The translations under genes were made by a program, and so were the position numbers. A stretch of 64,000 nucleotides of DNA from Phragmites australis (taxonomy: Eukaryota; Streptophyta; Magnoliopsida; Poales; Poaceae): the NCBI RefSeq assembly GCF_958298935.1, contig NC_084927.1:32252001-32316000 (forward strand), read 5' to 3'. How positions within the stretch are numbered: the first letter of the stretch is position 1; each line of letters begins with the position of its first letter. Below the pieces are notes generated by a model. It was not told the origin of the DNA and did not search any database. It was given only the letters and a program-made list of their open reading frames with translations. This document shows, piece by piece, positions 23,633 to 36,140 of this stretch.

Positions 23633-26600
23633 TCATAATCTAATAAAACCATTTTCTCTACAAGAAAGGTATCTATTTACTCTACCCTGATTCGGTAATG
23701 GTGTTCCTTCAGGTACCTTCATGTAAATATCTGAATCTAGACTAATATAAAGATATGCGGCCACAATATCCATCAATTTCATTTTCAACTCTAAGTTGAC
23801 TGCTATCGAGATTAAATATCTAAAAGTAATATCACCCATTACCAGGGAATATGTTTCTTCATAGTCAACGTCTGGTCGTTAAGTGAAACCTTGTGCAATT
23901 AGTCGTGCTTTGTACCTCATAATTTCATTCGTTTCATTTCTCTTATGAACAAAAACCCACTTGTATTCTATTGATTTGATATGGTGAGGTGTGCAACAAA
24001 CTTAACCAAAAACCTCTCTTTTATTCAAGGATAACAGTTTATCTGTTATTGCCTTCTGCCAGTCTTCTCAATCTGATCTCATGCTACATTCAGTGAGCGA
24101 TGTAAGTTTAGAGTCATGATCTAAACTGTGGCAATTTTATTTGTGAAGTATGTGTCAACTATTATTGTTGCTCTATTGCAGGATTCTTCTGAATTCATAT
24201 AGTTTATTGCTATTTCATCATGAGCTACACTTTTAGGTACTTCTACATCTTGCTCTTTATAATTTTTTACTGTTGGAGCAAGGTACTTTAGTTTACCAGC
24301 GTCAATTTTAGCGCGCGTATTTTCACTGATTTCTTCTGGCATGGGAAGATTCAAATCCAGTGCGCCTACTTACTAAGGTTCCATACCATCACCAGGTCTC
24401 AACTGGTTCGCCTTCCTTTTCCTTTAGGGCATTTTCATGATCGTTTATGGTAAGCTCTCATTTCCTACTTTCGCTAGACGTCTCCGACTGTTTGGTATTT
24501 GATGAACCAAATTTATTGTCTTTTTATTATTTTTTGGAGCTCTTAGGATAAGATGAGGGATACCTTCGTTTGGTACTTCTACCCTCTCCGGTGCATTGCG
24601 TGTAGGCACATACGTCTTAGTCACGCTCTTCAAATCACAAAAATAATCAAGCAGATCGTTTGCTAATTTATGCAAATCAATAATTTTCCATACTTCATCA
24701 TTTTGCTTCACTAGTGTGAGGATCATGTACTGCAATTTCTTCAATCTGCTATATAATTTTCTGACATTTTTCATCCAAATATATATTTCCTTTCCTTAAT
24801 GAAAAATTATTTTCATCAAAAATACAGTCAACGAAGCGGGATATATGCAGATTTCCAGTTGTTGGTTCTAAATATCAGATTATGGATGCAGTCTCATAAC
24901 CGGTATATATTCCAACTTGCTGCAAATGTCCAATAGTGGTTCACTGTGGCAGTGGTATTGGCACATAAACAATACATCCAAATTTACGTAAATAGAAAAT
25001 CTTCGGAATTACCCCTTGCACAAGTGGCAGAGGTGAATGGATGTTATAGGAGGATGATATATAATTAATGAGAGCTGCCGCATATAAGACTGCATATCCC
25101 TAACATGTAGCAGATAAATTCCAGTGTTGCAATAAAGATCTAGCAATAAACTTTATTCTTTTTATCAGCGCTTCGGCTAGTCCATTCTAAGTATGGACGT
25201 GCAGTACAGAATTTTCAACTTTAATTCTTATACCAGTGCAATAATCATCGAATGTTTTAGAAGTAAATTCTCCAGTATTATCCATTCTAATGGATTTCAT
25301 GAGATGATCTAAAAAATTATTCCTAATTTGTATGATCTGCAAGATCAACTTTGCAAAGACATGATTTGTAGGTAGATAATAGACATACATGCGACCATTT
25401 CGAGGATGAGTCTATTAATACCACGAAGTACCAAAACAAATTAGAGAGAGACTAAATTGGACCACAAATATCCCCCCAGATTCGGTCCAGGAATGCATAA
25501 ATTTTATCTTGTACCTTCAAGGTAGACGATCTTATTATTAATTTTCTGGTAGCGCATGCAAGGCATATAAAATCTTCATGATTCGGAAAATTCTTCACAT
25601 TTATGCCATGACCTTATGAATTAGTAATTATGTTTCTCATCATTCTAAGACTAGGATGACATAATCTATCATGTTATAGGGAGAATAATTTTGAACTACA
25701 AAACACAGTCTTCAAGGTAGTGAACATTTCAGGTGCTTTAATGCGAGTATAGTATAAGCCACTACTCAGTTACTCCCTATTATCTTCTTCACCCGTTTTT
25801 GCATGGAAACTGTTAGCGTGAATATCTTTAAAACTTAAGAGATTTCTTATAGAGTCATGGTGCAACAATACTTCATGTGCAATGTAGTTCCCACATGTAG
25901 TATGATTGTGGCTCTTTCAGAACCTACTATGCATTTCTCACTACCAGTGACAGTCATCACATTTTTAGAGCTATTTCTAATAGACTGAAAATACAGCTTT
26001 TCTCTTAAGATGGTGTTTGTGGTTCCATTATCCATAATACAGACTTCCTCTATGCGTGTGCCACACATATTCTATAAATAAGGCATTCAAACATTCACAT
26101 GCGAGGAAGTAGCAACAAGACTAAATGTTTTATTAACTATCTAAAGATATTGTTTTCAGCTAAGATTGCTCTTCTAGAACTTACATTTATTCATTCAATC
26201 TTCCTAAATCCAGAAACTAAGTAAATGGCTAATTACTTTGATTCTAAATAGAGTTTGCAAAATATCCGACCACTTCATCTTCAATAGCTTTCTTTTCCGC
26301 TTCATCCCTCATCACATCTTTTGTGGTAGTGGAGGAGGGTAAAGTAGAGGCCCCCGCATTCTTCATTGGGAGGTCTTTTACTGCTAGTGCGGGAGCGTCA
26401 TCAACTTCTATTTGAGATGCATCCCTTTCAACTATGGCTGCTTTGTCCTCTTCCATCCCCACTACAATGGTGATGTGTACTTCTAGTAGCTCCTTCTTCT
26501 TCTGGTATTCCACAACATGCTTTAGTGCTTTATAGATTCGGGATCAATGACCCCAAACACCGCACTTATAGCATGTCTGGCTCTACTTGGCTTGACTTCT

Positions 26601-27330
26601 TTCTTTGTCTTACCATTATCATCACCAGGCTTGACTTTGTCTGCCACCACTTCTCTTCCTCCCTTCCCCCGTTTCTTAATGTGGTTCTTGCATGCTTTGA
26701 AACAGCTATGACTGACTTCAAGGCCACTGCTCTTCCCTTGCGGTTGGGATAAGAAGTTTGCTTATGACTTCATCATGAACTTCATGAAGCTACAACACAT
26801 CAATCAATTCAGAATACTTCTTGCATTTCGATTGATAGTGATTGCATGCAGATTCTGCCATATTCGGGTGGAAAGTGGAGAGATTCTTCTCAATTTTCTC
26901 CTCTTCTATGATATCTTTTCCGCAGAGACACATGAGTGTGCAAATATGGTGCAACGCAGAGTTGTACTCTCTGACATGCTTAAAATCACGGAAATAGAGT
27001 CGAACACATTCTTGCTCTGCGAGAGGTTTGATGGTGTACTTAAAGCGCTCAAAACACTCTTACAGTGCGTTTCATAGTGCCTTAGCGTTGGTCATTGCTA
27101 TGTACTCATCCTTCGAAGTGGGAGAGAGATGGTGGCAGAGAAAATGAAGTGCCCGACCATTCTCATCCTCTGTGGGAACCATTGCACTACTTGTTCCCAA
27201 GACTATTGCAACGTGAAGCTTTTTTGTTTCAAGTACAATCCGAACATCTAACGCCCAAGTGAGATAATTGTGGCCATCAACACTCAGCTCAGCGAACTCT
27301 TTGTTCGTGATGCCATCAATCTACATATTT
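23633..27330 (-). pseudogene. Copia gag-pol remnants
   Basis: Minus-strand blocks, read 5' to 3', follow copia order. Near 27,325-27,060 is a gag start (ITNKEFAELSVDGHNYL-like, LETKKLHVAIVLGTS). Near 26,580-26,530 is a zinc knuckle, CYKCGVWGH, interrupted by a stop directly after the His, with the last Cys replaced by Tyr. 25,847-26,068 has MDNGTTNTILREKLYF, the protease/pre-integrase region with Asn in place of Ser in the DSGT-like site. 25,187-25,390 has KSIRMDNTGEFTSKTFDDYC, the integrase core. 23,633-23,839 has LISIAVNLELKMKLMDIVAAYLYISLDSDIYMKVPEG, here quoted only in part as a hallmark of copia reverse transcriptase. Many stops and frame changes lie between them. The element is dead; catalytic regions C-terminal to the reverse transcriptase start and RNase H are missing, so it is also internally deleted. 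Confidence 0.88.
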
Positions 27331-28656
27331 AATAATGCAAGTATTACTACTTGTAAAGTTGCATCATATTGCTAAATTGCATTACTGCAAATTTTTCGAT
27401 ATTTTCCATGCTATTATTCGAATTTTACTGAATTAACGCATAATAGACAATTTAAATAGTAAAAACATTAATTAACAGCATAGAAACAATAATAACATAA
27501 TTAAGTATTGTATAATTACAAAAACAGATATAAAATTCGAATTACAGGGTACTTCTATGCAAAAACCTAGCGTCTGGATAATTTTCAGAACAATCAGGGG
27601 CCTAAATGTAAAAACTTATGGATTGCGCTAAAATAATAGAAAATCTGGGGAACTAAATGCAAAATTGGATTTTCTTTTCCTTTTTTCTTTCACCGAATTT
27701 TCCTTATATCAGGCCGGTCTGCATACCCTTTTGGGTCGACCCGGTCCATTCGGCACACCCACCTCACCTAAATGCGGGGCAACTAGGGTTCCCAAACTCG
27801 AACCATCGATGGCCGACGCTGGGCATCCCAGCACGAGGCGCGGTGCACAGTCCTGTCACATACGGGTGTCGTAGGGTGGCAGGGCTCGGGAGGTGAGCTT
27901 CCAGTTGGACGGCTACAGGCGCAGAGCGAAGCCGCTGGCCCGTGGCGGCGTCGCTTCGGGCTGCGTAGGCGGGGCAAACGGCTGGCGGCCTGGCGATTCA
28001 ATGCAGCAAAGTGAGGGTGTCGGCATGCCGTAGATGGTTGCGGGTGGCCGACTTCAAGCGAAGGCAGCCGACGTGGCAAGGTGAGGGAGGAGGCGGCCTG
28101 CGGAGTGGCTCCATCGACTAGGAGATGTGGCGCATTACAGGCAGCCGATACGGCATGGTGGCGGCACGTGGCGGTGTCGCTTCGAGACGGCGGCGCATAC
28201 GGCAGGCGGTTCGATGGAGCTACAAGGCCATCGGCTTCATGCCGGTGTTGTACTCCTCCTCCTGTTTTTTGATCTGTGCAGAGAGGTGGCCATCGGTTTG
28301 CTGACCGGCAGCACACGGTGGTGGCTGCGGAGCCCACCAATTCTATGTCGTGCAGATCGCTCTCGCCTCACCGCGTTCATGAGTTGGATACTGTTCACAT
28401 GTACGAGGTGATGCTACTGCTCATACATATTTGGTACTATTCATGCATATACGATGCAACTATGATGGAGCTCATACCATACTCGCTATTGTTCATACGT
28501 AAACGCTACTGTTCACACGATTCAGATTTATTTTAACGCAAAATAAATAGTAGCAGCGAGTATACGTACTAAATCGATCGAACTTTTCAATCCTTACGAG
28601 CGAGATGATCCGATTTCCTAGCTTGCCTTTGGCAGAGCTTCGTGTTGATAAGGTAT
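27331..28656. other. Long leader region of the copia element, with GC-rich block
   Basis: About 1.3 kb lies between the gag start and the inner edge of the 5' LTR, far longer than a usual copia leader. 27,700-28,400 is GC-rich with ORFs on both strands that resemble no family known to me; 28,390-28,540 repeats the words TACTGTTCATAC/CTACTGTTCACAC. It may be a nested insertion or a captured fragment. Confidence 0.45.
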
Positions 28657-28870
28657 TGAGAAACCACTGCTACCGGATGTAGTCAAATGATCACTCAAGA
28701 GAACAATTCCAAAAAGAGACGTAAGAGTATGAGAAGGACTATCTATTCTTTATTTATCTGTGCTATAATGAAGAGTATGTCCTATATATAGTACTAAATG
28801 TTTCTAAAAATAGAATCAAATCTTCCTAAAAATCAAGACGGATCCGCATTCAATAGTAAAAGTTAATGTT
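28657..28870 (-). repeat. 5' LTR of the copia element (approximate)
   Basis: Partner of 23,432-23,625. The right edge is placed before the resumption of CBF promoter homology at 28,878. Confidence 0.6.
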
Positions 28871-28877
28871 TGCGTGC

Positions 28878-29046
28878 TTCCGCGCGGCCACCAGCTGGTC
28901 CGACAGCTAACCTAGCATCCCACCCAACCAACAACCATCCCGCGCGGACCTGGCTCACACATCGCGCTTCTCCTAGCTAACGCCCTTGTGTCACACGCCG
29001 CGTTGCAGCATGCTCGCGCCCACGCCCGCGTTCGTACGTCCCCGTC
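28878..29046 (+). repeat. Segmental duplication copy 1: proximal promoter of a lost CBF gene
   Basis: Matches 57,346-57,509 (TTCCGCGCGGCCACCAGCTG, GGCTCACACATCGCGCTTCT and CACACGCCGCGTTGCAGC are shared). A CCGAC core (TGGTCCGACAG) is retained. The homology stops after GTACGTCCCCGTC, about 15 bp before the TATA box of the intact gene. No TATA box, leader or coding sequence follows. Confidence 0.92.
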
Positions 29047-30459
29047 AATAGCGAGCCCAGGTGTGACTTTCTAACCCTGGCTCCACCAATATGTTTTATT
29101 AGGTCATAGGATAGGTTGTAGGACAGGGCGTGTGCTCTGATTTTGTAAGATTGGGATCTTTTGTCAGCCTTTTGTAATGCAAACTTTTGGTAATGAGATG
29201 AGCCCTCTTTAGAGTTGCTTCTTATGGATCATCATTATGGAGAATTGGATGATCTCAACTTGCTCTGAGAGCTTCGCGTGCCCGTCCCATCTATGGAACG
29301 CCTCCCTTTGTGGACCCCGGACGCCCGACCTGTCCCATCGTCGTGCGCCACAAGATCATCTACCAAACCGTCATGTCCCTGCGCTCTACAGGTCTACATG
29401 CAAAATAGTACACTTGTCTAGTCGTCCTGCAGACCTTGTCCTATTCGCAGTGTGGCGCCACATCGGCCCGCAAAGCCTCATTGGATGGGGCAATAACCAA
29501 CTGCGCCGACCATGAATTTGTTCATTGAGTAGATAATAATAAATACGATTAGACGTGTTAGGTAAGGACTGGCCCTGCGATTAGCAATAACTGGTCATAG
29601 GATCGCACAATATCTCAAGGAGATTGGTCGCGGGATCGCATAATATCATAAGGAGGCTGATCGCGTAAGTCTTGCCCTGGTCGTGCGAGTCTCCACTTGG
29701 TCGCGTAATAGGCCACGGGTCCAAAAATATCTCTTGCCAGCTGTCATATGCCTCGTGGGCCCTATCAGTCAAGATGCCTCCTCACCTAATACTCTGACAC
29801 AACTCCACCAAAAGGCTTACTAATGGGGCCTCTTCCCTAGAACTGGATCCCTCCCTTGAGCAGCGAGAGCCACTAGTGGCCTCTTCCCTGGGCAACTAAC
29901 AACAGAGAGGTGGATTGGGAACGGGAGATGATGCCACGTCGAGGAAGTCAGAAGGTGCAATGTTGGCTCTGAAACACGTCACAGTGTCGAGCAAGTCAGG
30001 AGGTGTGTAACGGTTGTTCGGGCTCAGATGTGCGGCGTGACCTAGGATTGGGAACGAATGGAAGTCTTGGGTGAGCCCACTCTGTTGTTAGGCCTTGTAC
30101 GGCTCACGAGTGGCTCATAAGTCAGCTCTTTAACTAAATAAACTAAAACGTTGACTCTTACTTGTTACAAAATACAACGAGTTAAGTCAGCTCGCGGACT
30201 TTTAGCTTTTGATCCACCCCTCAGAACAATGCTCGGAGGTCCTAGTGTCCAGAGGAACGAATATCTCAGACTATGATAATTGGCATCACTCCATTTTAGT
30301 TTAATTAAATAAACTAAAATGTTGTCTTGACTCATTACATAATCCAACGAGTCAGCCGACGAACTTCGAGTTTTTCGTCCACCCTAATGATAATGCTCGG
30401 AGGTCCTAGTGCCCGGAGAAACGAATATCTCAGACTCTGAGGGCAATCGGAAGATAATG
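29047..30459. other. Intergenic DNA between the two duplication copies
   Basis: No gene is supported. 29,100-30,130 has retrotransposon-like composition, including repeats such as GGTCGCG and ATCGCATAATATC/ATCGCACAATATC near 29,600-29,650. 30,134-30,450 is a two-copy tandem repeat, listed separately. Confidence 0.45.
30134..30450. repeat. Tandem duplication of a 164-bp unit
   Basis: GCTCGGAGGTCCTAGTG occurs at 30,231 and 30,395, and both copies share AAATAAACTAAAA on the left and ACGAATATCTCAGACT on the right. Two diverged units. Confidence 0.85.
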
Positions 30460-30469
30460 CAACAAAACG

Positions 30470-31834
30470 GGCAAAAATCCAAAATTAGACAATATATGTG
30501 ACCGTATTTACCGAAATAGACAACATGTTAGCGTATTTACAATTTTAGCATCCGTATTCGACACACCGTGTGTCGAATATGGCACTGTAGCTCATATTCG
30601 GCACACGGTGTGCCGAAAATGACACTGTAGCATAATTTTCAGCACACCGTGTGCCGAAAATGGACTGTAGCACAGTATTTCGGCACACGGTGTGCCGAAT
30701 ATGGACTGTAGCATAGTATTTCGGCACACGGTGTGCCGAAATAAGGTGCTACAGGCCATTTTCGGCACACCACACTCCGAAAATGAACAGTACCGCGCGT
30801 GAACAGTACAGCAGTGCGTTTGAATTTCGTTTTTACTCTTTTTCAAAACGGTGGTCTTCTGTTACTCCAAAAATGTTAAAACTTTTTTTACATATTCCAT
30901 AATCCATGTGCAACCCATTTTAATTGGATTCACCAAAAAATCCTTTGTATATTTAAAACTAAAATTATTCAAAAAAGACTACTTTTATAACTTGTAATAA
31001 TTTTTAGTGTCTCAAATAAACTCCCAAAAATCTAGAAAAATTCACTAATATTCTTATTATATGATGAACTAATTTCTAAAATTATTTTCAGCTCTAGTTT
31101 ATATGATGAAAAAATGAGTTACTTTGTAATGCTTCATTTACATGAAATGATAGAAATACATATAAATGAAGCATTACAAAAGAAATCACTTTTTCATCAT
31201 ATAAAATAGGACTAAAAATAATTTTGGAAATTAGTCCATCACATAATAAGAATATTAGTGAATTTTTCTAAATTTTTGGGAATTTATTTGAGACACTAAA
31301 AATTATTACAAGTTATAAAAGTAGTCTTTTTTGAAGAATTTTAGTTTTAAATATACAAAGGATTTTTCAGTGAATCCAACTAAAATGGGTTGCACATGGA
31401 TTATGGAATATGTAAAAAAAGTTTTAACATTTTTGGAGTAACAGAAGACCACCGTTTTGGAAAAGAGGAAAAACGAAATTCAAACGCACTGCTGTTACTG
31501 TTCACGCGCGGTACTGTTCATTTTCGGAGTGTGGTGTGCCGAAAATGGACTGTAGCACCGTATTTCGGCACACCATGTGCTGAAATACTGTGTTATAGTC
31601 CATTTTCGACACACGGTGTGTCGAAATACTGTGCTATAGTCCATTTTTGGCACACGGTGTGCCGAAAATTGTGCTACAGTGTCATTTTCGGCACACCGTG
31701 TGCCGAATATGAGCTACAGTGCCATATTCGACACACGGTGTGCCGAATACGGATGCTAAAATTGTAAATACGCTAACATGTTGTCTATTTCGGTAAATAC
31801 GGTCGCGTATATTGTCTAATTTTGTATTTTGGCC
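30470..31834. mobile_element. Foldback/long-hairpin element, 1,365 bp, with 10-bp target duplication (family member 2)
   Basis: Inverted arms start GGCAAAAATCCAAAATTAG and end as its imperfect inverse. CAACAAAACG flanks both sides (30,460-30,469 and 31,835-31,844), a 10-bp direct repeat. A 9-10 bp target duplication suggests the Mutator superfamily. The outer arms contain a cluster of short palindromes of the form TTCGGCACACGGTGTGCCGAA (30,555-30,780 and 31,520-31,750), and the inner arms share the core of the hairpins at 20.7 and 45.2 kb. The centre lies near 31,150. No transposase is encoded. Confidence 0.92.
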
Positions 31835-31844
31835 CAACAAAACG

Positions 31845-34800
31845 CAGTGCCTGCTCTGCTGCCACCGAATCTGAACGACGAACTTTGTCATCACTCCGTA
31901 TTCGGAACGTAGAATAACACAACCTGTACAAAAGGCCAGGCACGCAAACAAACACGAGCGCAACCTGCTGCCGCTGGAATCCAATAAAGCCCCACGGTTC
32001 CTTGCCAAATCATCAGCAACGCACCACACCGGGCCAAAAATGGCGCGCGCCTCGGAAGCTAAACACGGGCAGGTCGTCGGGTGCCGCCGCGGCTCGCGAG
32101 CTCCACGGGGCGCGCAATGCACGCCCACCCAACCCGGGTCTCCACCACCTACCGACCGCTTCGTACGTTTCTTTTCCTGCCGCGCTCCTCCTCTGCCTTC
32201 GCGAAGTCGCAGATCTCCATGCGTGCCCGCGGCGCGGCTTCGCCCGCACGCGACCACCTTGGCCAGGGCGCGGCCGGCCACGTAGGGGGAGCGGGAGGAC
32301 GAGTCCACCGTTTCTGAACCACGGGCGCCGCTCCCGATGGCGCAACGAGTGCTAAAACTAGTCGGCCGTCACAAGAACCCGACCTGCCCCGACAGGCAGC
32401 CCCACTGGCGCGCTGCGCTTTACGTTCGAAACGGGGGTGTGAGCTTTTTGCCATCGCCAGTTCAAACCCAGTTCGAATGAGTAGAGCATGATTTTCGATG
32501 GATTAACGGAGCTGTACTCTCGAGTGAAAAAAAAATACTGAATTGTGGTTATGAAATTCCCTTGTTCAAATCTGTGGAATAAAATTTTACCAATCAGTGA
32601 AATTAAGACGATGTTAGTAAAGTTGGATCAAACATCAAATTTAAGACACAATCTCACGGTTACTCACGATTGAAGAGCATATATCCATGACCAACAGTCA
32701 GACATATGCATGCTCAATCAGGACGGTCATTCTTGTTTGTTGCATATACGAACTCTTAAATCCAGTCAAACACGACTAATACGACCTGAAAACGATACAA
32801 GCGTCCGATGCAGGCACTGTTTATCTGCAACCGTCCGTACAGCCGCACTATTTTTTATAACAATAACGCTACTATATATATATATATGTCCAAACGAATG
32901 CTTTCGATGGGATGCTATATGTACCATTTTCATTCACATCTAAGTTGCATTGTTGTCCACTTCTATCTCTGCTACCTCTCTATCTTTCTGAACCTCCTCT
33001 CTCAAAAAAAAAAAATACAGAGAGAGAAACAACAATTGCCAATCCCCTCCTTGTCGATCCCTGCAGAGGGGCAAATCCTTCACCGCGCAAGCCTTGGCGT
33101 CGACGCACGGTGTGGGAAGCCAGCCCACGGTGGCATGACGAGGCAGGCTAGCGCCCTGCTGTGCGGTCTGCGCGGCGAGGGCAAGCGGCGATGGGTCTCG
33201 ACTACAAAGAGCACTACATTATCGTTGGGGAGCTTGTCGGAGGGTTCATCTCGAATCCGTTCGACGAACAATCACGACGAGTGGAGCGCTTCCCGGCATG
33301 GCTCATCGACAGTAACTAGAGCTTGCTCTTATTTTCTCCGCCCTCTCCCTCTCTCCCAGTGGCATCTCCCAGTCGCATCCTGGGAGCTAGCACTCCATTG
33401 AGTATCAACTTCTGCAATAAGTCCATCCTATCCTCTCTCTCCTTCATAAGATTTGGCTAGATATGTCCGAGGAGCATGACAAGCATTGTAGGGGTGTGTC
33501 GTTGAGGTTGCATGAGAACCAATGACCTTCAGTGTACCTCACTGGAGAGTCAAGACTAGCAGAAGATATCTATGGACTAGGGTTTGTTACAATAGGTGTT
33601 TTTATGTTGCAGTATATGATTTATGACGTTGCAATAGCTGATTTGATTCACTCTAGTATGTTGAATTTCGATTACTTCATACATTGATTACGATTGTTGC
33701 AATAAGTAAACCAATTTGTTGCATGCTTCTTTTTTGATGTTGCAATAGCTTTCTAAGAATATTCTAACTATGAGTTGAATAGTTACAACGGCTTTTTTTT
33801 TATGTTGCAGAAGCTTTTCATGCATGTTGTAGAAGTCAATTTCATATGTTTCATCGAGATGGAGATGAATATGTTCTCTTCATGTTGCAATAGCTTTTTT
33901 TCTTTTTATGTTACAGAAGTGGATTCGGTTTGTTGCAATTGTTCCTTGAGTGGTTTGTTGCAGCAAGAGATTTATTAGCATTTTTTAGTTGCAACATATA
34001 CTTTTAGAATTTTGCTAATTTGAAGTAATTTTGTCAATAGGGAGGCTTGTTTTTTTTCTTTTCTTGAGATTCAGTTTCGGCTTTGTTGCAAAATCGACAA
34101 ATTATGAGTATGGTATGGACCGATCATTCTATCGTTGGATATTGTTGTCTTCTTTCTCATCGTAGACGAGGGCCGCGGCATCCTTGCAACTCTCCTGTCA
34201 TCGGCCCTCCACATCATGCTAGTTCCCTCCCTGTGGTCGATGCTTTCTTGATGCCACGAAGCTCGCGAAGTAGCTTGGCGGACTTGGTCATTGCGGGACC
34301 AAAGGAGATGAGGTACTTAGCATCCCGGAGCACGCACAGACACACTGCAGCTTGGCATTGAGCAGCAGAGCTGGTCCTCATTGATATAGACACAAAGCTT
34401 GAAGTTTGGGAGGCCGAGCCGATCCTTATTGACGTACGTGCAGTGGAATGTTACCAGAAACAAGAATCGGTTGTTATAGTGGGAGATTTTATCTTCAAAA
34501 TCGTCCGGTGCATAAGTTAGCAGACGAGAAAATCGAATAGCAAAGGAACGTCTTAGGCTAGCGCCTAAATAGAACATCCGAGCGCTAGCAGCGCCGTTTT
34601 TATAACGTGCATGCCACTCTTTGACCGCACTACCGCAGCATACAAAGTGCAAAGCGCACATCCTCCTGCTTCTCCTGACGCAGCTGAGTTCTTGCTTCCA
34701 GCCAAGGCCGTATATGGGTATGTTCAGAAGGCTCGCTGCTCAGGGGCCAAAAAATTAGGGCCCTAACCTTGGTACTAATAAACAGTGATGTGAGCAATCA

Positions 34801-34889
34801 ACAGGTCTGCAACGGTTTACGTCAAAAGTTTTTAATTGATACTTTTTTATTTTTGTTATTAATATATTTAAATAATTAATAAAAGTTTC
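31845..34889. other. Intergenic DNA, including a GC-rich island and a TTGCA-rich tract
   Basis: 31,990-32,460 is GC-rich with overlapping open frames on both strands and no recognisable family. 33,020-33,400 has a similar mixed frame. 33,590-34,095 repeats TTGCAATAGC/TTGCAGAAG-like words many times. 34,100-34,660 has short frames without similarity. I see no supported gene. Confidence 0.4.
33590..34095. repeat. Irregular array of TGTTGCA(A/G)(T/A)AG words
   Basis: The word GTTGCAATAG, GTTGCAGAAG or close variants appears roughly every 30-60 bp on the plus strand. Such degenerate arrays are typical of subterminal regions of DNA transposons; no boundaries could be set. Confidence 0.5.
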
Positions 34890-36140
34890 TACTAGTATAT
34901 TGAACACTCATAACTTCTCCAATTTTACTTTAACATAACTTTTTTATACAAATATATTATTAATTTTTTTTGTTAGATCTTTAATATATTTGAGTTTTAG
35001 ATATGTAAAATGATCGAACAATTATAACATATACGATATATATAGTTATTATTTTTATTTTATATTTAAATGAATATATATGACTGATATTATTTACATC
35101 TGACTCATAACATATTTGATCTGTATCCGTAACCAATATTATCCGCAGCTATATCTATACCGGATAATATTCGTATCTAGTTTTGATTCTAATAAAAAAA
35201 TATAAAATGAGATATAAAATCAATAATATCCGTGAGTATCAGATTGGATTACACACCTATCTAAGATTCCGCAGCGGACGTCGCGCTCGACGCATCCATC
35301 GGACTTGACCCACGGCGCGCGCGAATCACTGGTGCCGCCAGCCAACGTGGGGATGACCACTTCAAAGCCAGCATTCGAGCACCTTACTAGCCTATAGGAA
35401 TATTAATCCAATGGTTGCTACGAGTTTATTCGTTTTCCTTTAGTTTCTTTTTTGTCTCTTTTTGCTACTACTCAAAGAGGGTTGTGGATATAGACAGACA
35501 TACTTTTGACCATGAGTAGAAGTCTGTTGTTTTAGGTCACGTCCAACAGATTCTCCTCGCGGACCAAATTCATATCGTGAAGGAATTTTTATTCCCTTCA
35601 GCGCCCCAACAGTTTCACTTCGCGGTTCCCTTCACGACGGGATTTCCAAGGTCATTCCCTTCAAGACGGGATTCTCTCTCATTTCCCTTTGCGATTCCCC
35701 TCAAAGGAAAGCTGTTGGAGATAAGCGAAAATAAAAGGAATGAGAACGGGAAAGAGAATCGATAAGAGAACGAAATGAAGGGAATATAGTTAGGGATGAT
35801 CTTAGACCTGTCTTAGGGAATGACAAGAACCAAACATAACAAAGTTTTCCAAGCCATGGTAGCTACAGCAACTAAAAAGTGATGAGCTTCAATGGGCTAA
35901 TCGGTTGCTCGCATGGGGTGATCCTAACTTAACGGACATGTATAACCTTAGAAACGTGTTTAGTTGTTTGCATCTATTATTTTAGTTTGGTTTAACGAAT
36001 GCAAATATATGTCTTTAGTCTAGTATAGAGTGAAACTTGATTCAAGCTTTATTCCATAGTCTAGCCCAGTGGATAAAGGCTCCTATATACGTTTATGTAA
36101 GCGGACTCACTTATTAATATCACAAAATCATCTTTATGCA
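34890..36140 (+). repeat. Segmental duplication copy 2, 5' block
   Basis: Counterpart of 12,400-13,430. It contains one extra stretch, 35,538-35,810, built on repeats of GGATTTCCAAGG/GGGATTC and CCCTTC, which is absent from copy 1. The homology ends near CACAAAATCATCTTTATGCATG. Confidence 0.85.

Larger units (their letters stand above)
23432..28870 (-). mobile_element. Ty1/copia LTR retrotransposon, degenerate, reverse orientation
   Basis: Related ends lie at 23,432 (TGAGAAACCGCTG...) and 28,657 (TGAGAAACCACTG...). Both are followed by CAAGAGAACAA/CGAGAGAATAA-like sequence, TATTTTTTATT/TATTCTTTATT, GTTACAATG/GCTATAATG and TATATATAGT; I take these as the two LTRs of roughly 200 bp. Between them, on the minus strand and in the order expected for copia, are gag (about 26,240-27,330), protease-like, integrase and reverse-transcriptase remnants. 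The outer right LTR edge is uncertain by about 15 bp and no clean target duplication is visible. The insertion lies within the relict CBF promoter. Confidence 0.85.

Noticed and set aside
30555..31750. CRISPR-like array (regular short palindromes)
   Set aside because: The spacers are not unique but similar to each other, the repeats are mirrored in the second arm, and the DNA is from a plant nucleus.
30545..31767. Open frames with repeated HTVCRN/GTPCAE units in the middle hairpin
   Set aside because: They are translations of the TTCGGCACAC palindrome array and have no protein features.
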